From NCBI RefSeq assembly GCF_017068395.1, contig NZ_CP070619.1, positions 7,254,001 to 7,318,000 of the forward strand: a DNA stretch of 64,000 nt, written 5' to 3'. Position numbers and translations under genes: made by a program. The notes beneath the pieces are model-generated. The model saw only the letters and a list, made by a program, of their open reading frames with translations. It did not search any database and had not been told where the DNA came from. Below, in pieces: positions 47,690-55,173 of this stretch. The first letter of the stretch is position 1. Each line of letters opens with the position of its first letter. Origin of the DNA: Rhodococcus pseudokoreensis. Lineage in GTDB: Bacteria; Actinomycetota; Actinomycetes; Mycobacteriales; Mycobacteriaceae.

Positions 47690-48478
47690 ATGGATGCAGG
47701 TTCGCTGTTCGACGTCGCAGGCAAGACCGTGGTGGTCACCGGAGGTTCGCGGGGTATCGGCCGGATGATCGCGCAGGGATTCGTCCAGGCCGGGGCGACC
47801 GTCGTGATTTCCGCCCGCAAAGCGGAGGCGTGCGAGAAGGCCGCGGCCGAACTGTCCGCCCTCGGCCCGGGCACGTGTCACGCACACCCCGCCGACCTGT
47901 CCACCGAAGAGGGGATCGCGGGCCTGGTCGCACGGGTCGCCGACCTCTCACCCCGGCTCGACGTGCTCGTGAACAACGCCGGCGCGACGTGGGGTGCACC
48001 GATCGACGAGTTCCCCGCCGCCGGATTCGACAAGGTCTTCGACATCAACGTCAAGGGCGTGTTCATGCTCACCCAGGCGCTGCTGCCGAGCCTGCGGGCC
48101 GCGGCGACGGACACCGACCCCGCCCGGGTGATCAACGTCGGCTCGATCGACGGGCTCGTCGTGTCGGGCACCGACAACTTCTCGTACGGAGCCAGCAAAG
48201 CCGCGGTCCACATGCTCACCCGCAAGCTCGCAGCGACGCTGGCCGCCGAACGGATCACCGTCAATGCCATTGCGCCCGGACCGTTTCCGAGCAAGATGAT
48301 GGCATTCATCCTGGACGATCCCGAGCAGAAGACGGCGGTCGAGGGGTCGGTGCCACTCGGCCGGGTCGGCACACCGGAAGACGTCGCGGGCACCGCGATC
48401 TTCCTCTCCTCACGCGCCGGGGCGTACGTCACCGGCACCGTCGTCCCCGTGGACGGCGGGATGTCGGGCACACGCTGA
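47690..48478 (+). CDS. SDR family oxidoreductase (RhlG/FabG-like)
   Basis: Short-chain dehydrogenase of 262 residues: TGGSRGIGRMIAQGFVQAGA, ISARKAEACEKAAAEL (Arg favouring NADPH), VNNAGATWGAP, NVGSIDGL and a catalytic YGASKAA. The GPFPSKMM segment after APG is found in RhlG-type 3-ketoacyl reductases. GAAGGGAA precedes the ATG at 47690. It sits between the reductase and the second CoA ligase and probably acts on a ketoacyl-CoA in the same pathway. Confidence 0.86.
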   Translation: MDAGSLFDVAGKTVVVTGGSRGIGRMIAQGFVQAGATVVISARKAEACEKAAAELSALGPGTCHAHPADLSTEEGIAGLVARVADLSPRLDVLVNNAGATWGAPIDEFPAAGFDKVFDINVKGVFMLTQALLPSLRAAATDTDPARVINVGSIDGLVVSGTDNFSYGASKAAVHMLTRKLAATLAAERITVNAIAPGPFPSKMMAFILDDPEQKTAVEGSVPLGRVGTPEDVAGTAIFLSSRAGAYVTGTVVPVDGGMSGTR

Positions 48479-48532
48479 ACAGCAGGTCACACAGTCGGAA
48501 ACATGGAACGAGCGAGAGGCGGAACGGCGACG

Positions 48533-50191
48533 ATGAGCTGGTACGACGACAGGCCCTGGATGGACCGGTACGACGAGAACACGCGTTCCGTGGGGGAGAT
48601 CCCCGCCCGGACAGCGCTCGACATGTTCTCGGCCGCGGTCGCGTCCGCCCCGGACGGGCCCGCCGTCCGGTACCTCGGCGGCACCCTGAGCTACCGCGAG
48701 GTCGACGAACTCAGCGACGGCGTGGCCGCGTACCTCGCGGAGAACGGGTTCGGGAAGGGTGACCGGCTCGCGATCTATCTGCAGAACGTCCCGCAGTTCG
48801 TGCTGGCGTTGATCGGCACGTGGAAGGCCGGCGGGGTCGTCGTCCCGCTGAACCCGATGTACCGGGACGAGCTCGCCCACATCCTCACCGACGCCGGAGT
48901 CACCGCGATCGTGTGCAGCGAGAACGCGTGGGCCGATCGGGTGGGGGAGCGCGCGTCCGCCGCCGGTGTGCGGATCGCGCTGACCGCCAGCGAACTCGAC
49001 ATCCAGACGTCGGACGACGCACGGGTGTTCGGGGGAGTGACCCGGGTGCGCGCCGACGGTGTGCCCGACCTGCTCGAGGTTGCCGGGGCACGCGCGTGCG
49101 CCGGCCTGCCGGACCCCGGACTGATTCCGGACGACATCGCGCTGGTGTCCTACACATCCGGAACCAGTGGAGTCCCCAAGGGCGCCACCAACACGCACCG
49201 GAATCTCACCGTCAACAGTTCCATCCTGCGCCTGTACGAGAGCAAGCCCGCCGGGTCGCCGATCTTCGCGCTCGCCCCGCTGTTCCACATCACCGGCATG
49301 GTGTGCCAGTTGCTCACGGCGATCGACCTGGCGTCGCCGTTGATCCTCGCGTACCGGTTCGACGCCGGAGTGGTGCTCGACGCCCTCGAGCGGGAACGGC
49401 CGGTGTTCATGGTCGGCCCGTCCACCGCCTACATGGCGCTGATGGCGCACCCGGATTTCTCCGGTGAGCGCTTCGCCTCGCTGGAGGCCGTGATGTCCGG
49501 TGGCGCCCCGCTGCCACCCGCCATCGTCGAACGGTTCCGGGAGCTGACCGGTAAGTACATCCGCAACGGGTACGGGCTCACCGAGACCAGCGCGCCGTGC
49601 GTCGTCGTCCCGCCGAATCTGGAGGCGCCCGTCGATCCGTCGTCGGGCACGCTGGCGATCGGCCTGCCGCTGCCGTCCGCCGTGATCCGGATCGTCGGGG
49701 AGGACGGCGCCGACCTCGACCCCCTCGACGTCGGGGAGATCGCCGTCGACGGACCGATGGTCGTGCCCGCGTACTGGAACAAGCCGGACGCCACGGCGCA
49801 GTCGCTGCCTGGCGGCCGGTTGCTCACCGGCGACGTGGGATTCATGGACGCCCAGGGCTGGGTGTACGTCGTCGACCGCAAGAAGGACATGATCAACGCG
49901 TCCGGTTTCAAGGTCTGGCCGCGCGAAGTCGAGGACGTCCTCTACCGGCATCCCGCAGTTCGGGAGGCGGCCGTCGTCGGCGAGCCGGACAACTACCGCG
50001 GCGAGACCGTCGCCGCGTTCGTCAGCCTCCGCCCCGGGCAGACGGTGGAGACGGACAACCTCGTCGAGTACTGCCGGGAGCGGCTCGCGAGCTACAAGGC
50101 ACCGCGGCGCGTCGAGATCGTCGACGAACTGCCCAAGACGGCCAGCGGGAAGATCCTCCGACGCGAGATGCGTCGCAGCGCCCCGGCCTGA
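48533..50191 (+). CDS. Acyl-CoA synthetase (AMP-forming, class I)
   Basis: Adenylate-forming ligase of 552 residues, the last gene of the plus-strand operon. P-loop YTSGTSGVPKGATNTH, motif NGYGLTETSAPC, GDVGFMDAQGW and hinge VDRKKDMINASG are present. The catalytic lysine lies in PKTASGKILRREM. It would activate the entry acid of the pathway. Start uncertain: ATG at 48533 (MSWYDDRPW) is preferred for its AGAGGCGG upstream; ATG at 48503 would add ten Arg/Gly-rich residues. Confidence 0.9.
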   Translation: MSWYDDRPWMDRYDENTRSVGEIPARTALDMFSAAVASAPDGPAVRYLGGTLSYREVDELSDGVAAYLAENGFGKGDRLAIYLQNVPQFVLALIGTWKAGGVVVPLNPMYRDELAHILTDAGVTAIVCSENAWADRVGERASAAGVRIALTASELDIQTSDDARVFGGVTRVRADGVPDLLEVAGARACAGLPDPGLIPDDIALVSYTSGTSGVPKGATNTHRNLTVNSSILRLYESKPAGSPIFALAPLFHITGMVCQLLTAIDLASPLILAYRFDAGVVLDALERERPVFMVGPSTAYMALMAHPDFSGERFASLEAVMSGGAPLPPAIVERFRELTGKYIRNGYGLTETSAPCVVVPPNLEAPVDPSSGTLAIGLPLPSAVIRIVGEDGADLDPLDVGEIAVDGPMVVPAYWNKPDATAQSLPGGRLLTGDVGFMDAQGWVYVVDRKKDMINASGFKVWPREVEDVLYRHPAVREAAVVGEPDNYRGETVAAFVSLRPGQTVETDNLVEYCRERLASYKAPRRVEIVDELPKTASGKILRREMRRSAPA

Positions 50192-50208
50192 GCCCGTCAC
50201 CGTCTCGC

Positions 50209-50256
50209 ACGAACGGGACGCTCGCCCAAGTCAGATCGAACGAGCGTCCCGTTCGT
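50209..50256. terminator. Hairpin terminator after the acyl-CoA operon
   Basis: Perfect 16-base-pair inverted repeat (ACGAACGGGACGCTCG and its complement at 50241-50256) with a 16-base loop, 17 bases after the CoA-ligase stop. No T-run follows. It also marks the edge of the lower-GC patch. Confidence 0.7.
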
Positions 50257-50667
50257 CCGGCAAGAAGACACAGAACTGCCAGCCTCTTCCGCAATGATCT
50301 CTCGCTCGGTGCGCGGGGAACTCGTTGGTTCCGGGTCAATGCGCCGATCGTGCTGATTACCATCGCACACGCACGGGAACGGCAGCGCGTCTACCTCGAA
50401 TCGGCGTGGGACGCTGCGATTACACCGGGTCTCTCGGGGCGAATCAGCGAGACGGAGGGGTTCATCCCTGACGTGTACGTCAACCCGTGGGCAAAGGTCG
50501 ACGAGGGCTGACCACCCTGACCAACTGGCTTGGCGTCAAAGTCACCGATACCGGACGGACCGGACGGAACCATGCACTGACCACGACCCACCTTTCCGGC
50601 GTGTCAGCAGCAGCGCCACTACGGGCGGGCATCATCTCTCATGCTGAGGTGGCGCCCGCTCGACGGG
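50257..50667. other. Low-GC stretch without a convincing intact gene
   Basis: Composition drops visibly here compared with the operon to the left. It holds one short coding-like fragment (50350-50511, listed separately). GCGCCAC/GTGGCGC arms at 50613-50655 could end the small-ORF array transcribed from the right. A minus-strand frame of about 60 codons (50391-50591) is antisense to the fragment and unsupported. Confidence 0.5.
50350..50511 (+). pseudogene. Possible gene remnant
   Basis: A 53-codon stretch with mostly G/C third positions ends in GFIPDVYVNPWAKVDEG and a stop. The coding look begins upstream of any good start codon, and no ribosome site is seen, so I read it as the tail of a lost gene. 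I do not recognise the family. It may equally be chance. Confidence 0.25.
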
Positions 50668-50772
50668 TTAGAACTGATTCCACCACTGGGCGAACATGTT
50701 CCATTGAACCGTGCCTGGCCAATAGTCACCGACGTCAAAGAACCCTGGAAGATCGAACACGATGCCAATCAC
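50668..50772 (-). CDS. Tiny Trp-rich protein A (34 aa), fifth of a tandem array
   Basis: GTG start at 50772, preceded by TAGGAG seven bases upstream; that ribosome site is built from the stop codon of the gene before it. The product has 34 residues, is acidic and aromatic (VFDLPGFFDVGDYW, then VQWNMFAQWWNQF-stop), and has four tryptophans. The C-terminal 14 residues can form an amphipathic helix. The start VIG and the end LW/W-N-x-F-x-x-WWNQF match protein B, so the two are paralogues. No signal peptide. Function unknown; the hypothesis is a membrane-active or mycomembrane peptide. Confidence 0.55.
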   Translation of the reverse strand: MIGIVFDLPGFFDVGDYWPGTVQWNMFAQWWNQF

Positions 50773-50781
50773 GATTTTCTC

Positions 50782-50880
50782 CTAGAACTGATTCCACCAA
50801 TCAACGAACAGGTTCCACAGTTGGACGCTGGTCCAGGTCACGTCAATTCCGTAGTGGAGGTCAGGCAAGTTGCCGATCAC
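50782..50880 (-). CDS. Tiny Trp-rich protein B (32 aa), fourth of a tandem array
   Basis: GTG at 50880 overlaps the stop of protein C as GTGA, so translation is coupled. The 32 residues begin VIGNLPDLHYGIDVTW and end LWNLFVDWWNQF, with four tryptophans and net negative charge. It aligns with protein A at both ends (VIG...; W-N-x-F-x-x-WWNQF-stop), which is strong evidence that these frames are genuinely coding and arose by duplication. Too short for family assignment. Confidence 0.55.
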   Translation of the reverse strand: MIGNLPDLHYGIDVTWTSVQLWNLFVDWWNQF

Positions 50881-50975
50881 AGGAACCACTCATTCCAAAA
50901 GGGACGGATCATGGCGAAAAACGGATCCGCAACGTTCCACAGAAACCAATCCAATGCTGGTGTCCAGGGAAACAC
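50877..50975 (-). CDS. Tiny Trp-rich protein C (32 aa), third of a tandem array
   Basis: GTG at 50975 shares its first base with the TAG stop of protein D (TAGTG). A GGTGGA site lies about seven bases upstream. The 32 residues begin with FPWTPALDWFLWN after the start and end IRPFWNEWFL-stop, giving five tryptophans. The final FWNEWFL resembles the WWNQF ends of A and B. The peptide is nearly all aromatic and aliphatic apart from Asp, Glu and one Arg, and so would lie in or on a membrane. No known family recognised. Confidence 0.5.
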   Translation of the reverse strand: MFPWTPALDWFLWNVADPFFAMIRPFWNEWFL

Positions 50976-51064
50976 TACGATCCACCGCCACTGAACAGGG
51001 GTGCGATCAGCAAACCGATCGTGCTGAAGAAGTCCCACAACGGACCCCACGGCGTTGTTCCCAT
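50975..51064 (-). CDS. Tiny Trp/Gly protein D (29 aa), second of a tandem array
   Basis: ATG at 51064 with AGGAG five bases upstream, overlapping the stop codon of protein E (TAGGAG). The 29 residues read MGTTPWGPLWDFFSTIG then LLIAPLFSGGGS. It has one hydrophobic helix of about 14 residues and a Ser/Gly end, and two tryptophans. It has the best ribosome site of the array. It has no cysteines, so no lasso/lanthipeptide pattern is suggested; a leaderless membrane peptide is the simplest reading. Confidence 0.55.
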   Translation of the reverse strand: MGTTPWGPLWDFFSTIGLLIAPLFSGGGS

Positions 51065-51072
51065 TACGACTC

Positions 51073-51210
51073 CTACCAGGGATAGCCAGTGAAAGGGTTA
51101 TAGCCGTTCCGCGCTGGCCAGAAGAAGCCGTAACCGGCGGCATGCAGCGGGTGTGCCCACGGTGGTAGCCAGTCCAACTGGGGCGGATACATGTCACCGT
51201 TCTTGCCCAT
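51073..51210 (-). CDS. Tiny Trp/Pro/Tyr-rich protein E (45 aa), first of a tandem array
   Basis: ATG at 51210 with AGGAG seven bases upstream. The 45 residues contain LDWLPPWAHPLHAAGYGFFW, then NGYNPFTGYPW-stop: four tryptophans, several tyrosines and many prolines, so it is less helical than the others. An upstream in-frame ATG (51258) exists but has no ribosome site. It opens the five-gene array. A possible promoter with TTGTTT and GATAAG lies near 51275-51291 on the minus strand (weak). Confidence 0.5.
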   Translation of the reverse strand: MGKNGDMYPPQLDWLPPWAHPLHAAGYGFFWPARNGYNPFTGYPW

Positions 51211-51300
51211 ACGCCACTCCTGGTCCTCCCCGACCATGCCCCGCGTATCGCTGACCACGCGACGCCCGTTACCTGCTTATCCCCATAAACAAGGCACGCG

Positions 51301-51571
51301 ATGAAGAACCCCCGCGACAGCCGGCGCTACCGCAACCAAGCAACCCGACTCAAACGCACCGTACACATCTGCTGGCTGTGCGGTAACCACATCGACACCA
51401 CCCTCCCTACACCCCCAAGCGCGGACAGCAGACCACGTCCACCCCATCAACGCAGGCGGAGACGTACACGGGCCACGTCGCCCAGCGCGCCGCAGCTGCA
51501 ATTCCTCCCGCGGCGACGGCATCCGCAACCTCCAGAGACGCAACCCCCAGCCCAATTCCGGGGACTGGTAA
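51301..51571 (+). pseudogene. Phage-type HNH endonuclease, frameshifted
   Basis: Frame 1 from the ATG at 51301 gives RYRNQATRLKRTVHICWLCG with the first CxxC-like pair of an HNH nuclease, and then becomes Arg/Pro nonsense. Frame 2 from about 51425 gives TADHVHPINAGGDVHGP, RRSCNSSRGDGIRNL and ends NPQPNSGDW-stop at 51571. That is the missing DH...N...H-like half with the typical phage HNH ending. One indel near the C-run at about 51410 would restore a normal gene of about 90 codons. It is a decayed gene or a sequencing error. AAGG precedes the start. Confidence 0.75.
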
Positions 51572-51746
51572 CCACACGTCAGACCGGCTCCGTCGATGAC
51601 GGCATCAGCCGGTCACGCCAAGTAGGTCCGATGCTTCGTTGACGCTCATGAGGCCGCTCATGACGGGTACCAGCCCAGCGCAATGTGGCAACGGCTGCCG
51701 TCGAGTTTCGGAATCGAATAGCGCGAGAATCGCACGGAACGTAAAA
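51572..51746. other. Intergenic, nothing recognised
   Basis: No coding signal or repeat seen between the HNH remnant and the tRNA-Arg terminator. Composition remains lower in GC than the flanking operons. No copy of the tRNA 3' end was found by eye, so no attachment-site pair is claimed. Confidence 0.5.
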
Positions 51747-51775
51747 TGCAGGTCAGGAAAATGTCCTGACCTGCA
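51747..51775 (-). terminator. Rho-independent terminator of tRNA-Arg
   Basis: Perfect 12-base-pair stem (TGCAGGTCAGGA and its complement) with a five-base loop, followed on the minus strand by TTTT. It lies six bases beyond the tRNA-Arg 3' end. Confidence 0.85.
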
Positions 51776-51781
51776 TCAACG

Positions 51782-51857
51782 TGGTGCCCCCGGCAGGATT
51801 CGAACCTGCGACCTTTCGCTCCGGAGGCGAACGCTCTATCCCCTGAGCTACGGGGGC
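51782..51857 (-). tRNA. tRNA-Arg (CCG)
   Basis: A 76-base cloverleaf including encoded CCA. Acceptor GCCCCCG pairs with CGGGGGC, discriminator A. Anticodon stem TTCGC/GCGAA holds loop CTCCGGA, giving CCG. The T arm is GCAGG TTCGAAT CCTGC. Its 3' end faces the low-GC patch with the HNH remnant, the usual side for an integrated element. Confidence 0.97.
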
Positions 51858-52023
51858 GCACCGGAAAACCGGTGTGCCGATTGGGCTGGCCAATGGTAGC
51901 GCATAGGTAGGGGGATCGACCAAATCGGTCCCCCTACTTCCTGGACTCGCCCCGGTAGAGGCCCGAACACGCCTAGTGTCGGGAGGACGTGGACGCTCGC
52001 GAACTCTCGGGGAGGGGTCGAGA

Positions 52024-54426
52024 ATGGCCGATGTACGGCAGCCGGGATCGCAGGATTCCGACGGGCACTATTCCGATGCCGACCTCGAGTCGGACCTGCG
52101 GTGGTGGGCGGCGGCCAACTACCTGACGGTCGCGCAGATCTACCTGCAGGACAACACGCTTCTGCGGGAGCCGCTGCGCCCGGAACACATCAAACCCCGG
52201 CTGCTCGGGCATTGGGGAACGAGTCCGGGGCTGTCGATGATCTACGCCCTGCTGAACCGTCTCATCCGCCGCACCGACACCGACTGCCTCTACGTGACCG
52301 GTCCCGGTCACGGTGGTCCGGCGCTCGTCGCCGCCACGTACCTGGAGGGGACGTACTCGGAGGTGTATCCGGGCGTGTCCCTCGACGCCGCCGGTATCCA
52401 CCGGCTCTGCAGGCAGTTCTCGACGCCGGGCGGCATCCCGAGTCACGTCAGTGTGCAGACTCCGGGCAGCATCCACGAGGGCGGCGAACTCGGCTACGCG
52501 CTCGCGCACGCCGCCGGGGCGGCGTTCGACCACCCGAATCTGTTGGTGGCGTGCGTGATCGGAGACGGAGAGGCGGAGACGGGACCGCTGTCCGCGTCGT
52601 GGAAACTGCCCGCATTCCTCAGCCCGGAACGCGACGGGGCGGTGTTGCCGATCCTGCACGTCAACGGTGCGAAGATCGCCGGGCCCACCGTGTACGGCCG
52701 TAGCAGCGACGCCGACGTCGAGGCGTTTCTCGGCGGTCAGGGCTGGGCGCCGGTCGTCGTCTCCGGCGACGACCCGCGGCAGGTCTTCCCCGCGCTGCAT
52801 CGCGCACTGACCGACGCGCACACCACGATCGCCGACCTCCGGCGGGAGGCGCGGGCGGGCCGTCGCAGCACCGCCAAGTGGCCGGCGATCGTGCTGCGGA
52901 CCCCCAAGGGCTGGACCGGCCCGCACACCGTCGACGGCGTGCTCGTCGAGGGCACCCACCGGGCGCACCAGGTTCCGCTGTCGGGGGTCCGGACCGACGA
53001 GGCGCATCTGCGTCAACTCGAGGAGTGGATGCGGTCGTACGGCCCGGACGAACTGTTCGACTCGTCCGGCGCACTCGTGCCGAACCTCGTGCGGCTGGCG
53101 CCGCAGGGCGACAAGCGGATGGGTTCGTCGCCGTACGCGAACGGCGGCCGCCTGCGCGCGGATCTTCCGGTGCCGCCCCTGGAGGAGTACGCGCTCCCGA
53201 TCGAGAAACCCGGCACCACCCACCACGAGACCACCCGGGTGCTCGGGGAATTGCTCCGCGACCTGTACACGGCCACCACCACGCCCGACGGCGGTGGATA
53301 CTTCCGGCTGTTCTGCCCGGACGAAACTTCCAGCAACCGGTTGGGCGCCGTCTTCGAGGTGACCGACCGGTGCTGGCAGCTGCCGGTCACCGACTACGAC
53401 GACGGACTGTCGGCCCGTGGCAGGGTGATGGAGGTGCTCAGCGAGCACCTCTGCGAGGGCTGGCTGGAGGGGTACCTGCTGTCCGGGCGGCACGGGCTGT
53501 TCGCCAGCTACGAGGCTTTCGCGATGGTGAGCGTGTCGATGCTGATCCAGCACACCAAGTGGCTGCAGCATGCGGTGGATCTGCCGTGGCGGGCGCCGGT
53601 GGCCTCGCTGAACGTCCTGCTCACCAGCACCTGCTGGCGCAACGACCACAACGGGTTCAGCCACCAGGGGCCGGGCATGATCGACGCCGTCGTCCCGCTC
53701 GCACCGGACGTGGTCCGGGTGTGGCTTCCACCGGACTCGAACACCCTGCTCTCGATCGCCGACCACTGCCTCCGCAGCACCGATCACGTCAACCTCATCG
53801 TGGTCGACAAGCAGCCGCACCTGCAGTACCTGACCCTCGCGGAGGCGCACGCACACTGCGCGGCCGGGGCGTCGGTGTGGGAGTGGGCGGGAACGGAGTC
53901 TTCTGCGGGCACCGAACCGGACGTCGTGCTCGCCGCCGCCGGGGACGTCCCGACCCAGGAAATTCTCGCCGCCGCGCAGTTGCTGCGCGAACACACCCCG
54001 GAACTGGTCACCCGGGTGGTCAACGTCGTCGACCTGATGGGGCTGCTCACACCCACCGAGCACCCGCACGGATTCGACGCGCGCACGTTCCTCGACCTCT
54101 TCACCGCGGACACGCACGTGGTGTTCGCGTTCCACGGGTACTCGCGCGCCGTCCACGAGTTGCTGCACGGACGTCCCGCGCCGGACCGCTTCCACGTCCG
54201 CGGTTTCAGCGAACAGGGCACCACGACCACACCGTTCGACATGGTCGTGCTCAACCGGATGAGCCGCTACCACCTCGCGCTCGCCGCGCTACGCCGCACC
54301 AGGCGGGAACCGGCCGGTGCCACGGAGTTGGCCGACTTCTGCCTGCGGCAACTCGAACGGCACGGCGAATACGTCGTCGCGCACCTCGAGGACATGCCCG
54401 AGGTGCGCGACTGGACGTGGTCGTGA
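52024..54426 (+). CDS. xfp: Xylulose-5-phosphate/fructose-6-phosphate phosphoketolase
   Basis: TPP-dependent enzyme of 800 residues, the normal family length. It splits xylulose-5-P (or fructose-6-P) with phosphate into acetyl-phosphate and a sugar phosphate. Seen: LRPEHIKPRLLGHWGTSPGL, YVTGPGHGGPALVAA, the TPP site IGDGEAETGPLSASW, LHVNGAKIAGPTVYGR, and a C-terminal half with NDHNGFSHQGPG and HGYSRAVHELLHGR. GGGGAGGGG precedes the ATG at 52024, so the upstream start at 51976 is rejected. No ackA/pta is adjacent. It stands alone after tRNA-Arg. Confidence 0.95.
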   Translation: MADVRQPGSQDSDGHYSDADLESDLRWWAAANYLTVAQIYLQDNTLLREPLRPEHIKPRLLGHWGTSPGLSMIYALLNRLIRRTDTDCLYVTGPGHGGPALVAATYLEGTYSEVYPGVSLDAAGIHRLCRQFSTPGGIPSHVSVQTPGSIHEGGELGYALAHAAGAAFDHPNLLVACVIGDGEAETGPLSASWKLPAFLSPERDGAVLPILHVNGAKIAGPTVYGRSSDADVEAFLGGQGWAPVVVSGDDPRQVFPALHRALTDAHTTIADLRREARAGRRSTAKWPAIVLRTPKGWTGPHTVDGVLVEGTHRAHQVPLSGVRTDEAHLRQLEEWMRSYGPDELFDSSGALVPNLVRLAPQGDKRMGSSPYANGGRLRADLPVPPLEEYALPIEKPGTTHHETTRVLGELLRDLYTATTTPDGGGYFRLFCPDETSSNRLGAVFEVTDRCWQLPVTDYDDGLSARGRVMEVLSEHLCEGWLEGYLLSGRHGLFASYEAFAMVSVSMLIQHTKWLQHAVDLPWRAPVASLNVLLTSTCWRNDHNGFSHQGPGMIDAVVPLAPDVVRVWLPPDSNTLLSIADHCLRSTDHVNLIVVDKQPHLQYLTLAEAHAHCAAGASVWEWAGTESSAGTEPDVVLAAAGDVPTQEILAAAQLLREHTPELVTRVVNVVDLMGLLTPTEHPHGFDARTFLDLFTADTHVVFAFHGYSRAVHELLHGRPAPDRFHVRGFSEQGTTTTPFDMVVLNRMSRYHLALAALRRTRREPAGATELADFCLRQLERHGEYVVAHLEDMPEVRDWTWS

Positions 54427-54435
54427 CGCCGGACG

Positions 54436-55173
54436 TCAGTTCATCGGCAGGGGAGCGGCGCCCTTCGCGGTGAGCATGTTCGTCATCACCGTCGCTTCGC
54501 TCTGCTGGGTGTCCACCATCGTCTGCGCGAGGCTGCGGACCGCGTCTTCCGACGCGTGCTGGGCCGCGTATTCCATCATCGGGAGCCCGCCCTGGTGGTG
54601 CCGCAGCATCAGCTGGAGGTACAGGACGTCGACGGCCGGGCCGGTGGCCTGACGCAACGCGGCCATGTCCTCCGACGACGCCATGCCGGGCATCTTCGAC
54701 ATGGACTCCATGTGCGTGCTGTCGGCGGTCCCGTGGCTGTGACCGTCCGAGTGTTCCGATTCCATCCAGCCCATGTACCCGCCGGACGGCAGACCCGGCT
54801 GGTCCCACAGTGCGAGCCAGCCCTGCATCTGTCCGAGCTGGTTCTGCTGCGTGGTGAGGATGTCGTACGCGAGGCTGCGGACCGCCGGGTCGGTGGCATT
54901 GGCCAGCGCGATCGCCGACATCTCCACCGCCTGGCTGTGATGCACGCTCATGTCCTGCGCGAATCCGACATCGACGGAACCGGCCTCGGGAACCGGGGTA
55001 CCGGAGTCCGCGAGCGGAAGCCGGGCGAGGAAGCCGAGCGCGAATCCGAGGGCGATGGCGCCGATCAGTCCGATGACCAGGAGCGCTGTGCGCTGGCTGG
55101 GCCGGGACGGGGTTGCTGTCTCGCCCGCGGAGTCGATGTCGGATTCGTGTCCGAGTTCGGCCGAACTATCCAT
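54436..55173 (-). CDS. DUF305 membrane-anchored protein, Met/His-rich
   Basis: Protein of 245 residues with one N-terminal membrane helix (LLVIGLIGAIALGFALGFLA) and an extracytoplasmic DUF305 domain. Two similar four-helix halves carry DMSVHHSQAVEMS and LMLRHHQGGLPMMEYA. Between them is a His/Met/Asp-rich linker (ESEHSDGHSHGT). The HH and Met clusters suggest metal, perhaps copper, binding (inference). The ATG at 55173 overlaps the DUF3105 stop by eight bases, a common pairing in actinobacteria. Confidence 0.88.
   Translation of the reverse strand: MDSSAELGHESDIDSAGETATPSRPSQRTALLVIGLIGAIALGFALGFLARLPLADSGTPVPEAGSVDVGFAQDMSVHHSQAVEMSAIALANATDPAVRSLAYDILTTQQNQLGQMQGWLALWDQPGLPSGGYMGWMESEHSDGHSHGTADSTHMESMSKMPGMASSEDMAALRQATGPAVDVLYLQLMLRHHQGGLPMMEYAAQHASEDAVRSLAQTMVDTQQSEATVMTNMLTAKGAAPLPMN

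Noticed and set aside
50487..51092. Plus-strand frame of 201 codons and another at 50641-50994
   Set aside because: Both are antisense to the tiny Trp-rich array, lack ribosome sites and have no family features. The minus-strand frames show paralogy and stop/start coupling.
50257..51857. Duplicated tRNA-Arg 3' end as attR/attL
   Set aside because: Scanned by eye for the TTCGAATCC/GGGGGC end in the patch and found no second copy; an att pair is not supported.
51973..54273. Minus-strand open frame of 766 codons
   Set aside because: It is fully antisense to phosphoketolase, whose motifs are intact. Its translation is Arg/Gly/His-rich without any domain, as high-GC antisense frames usually are.
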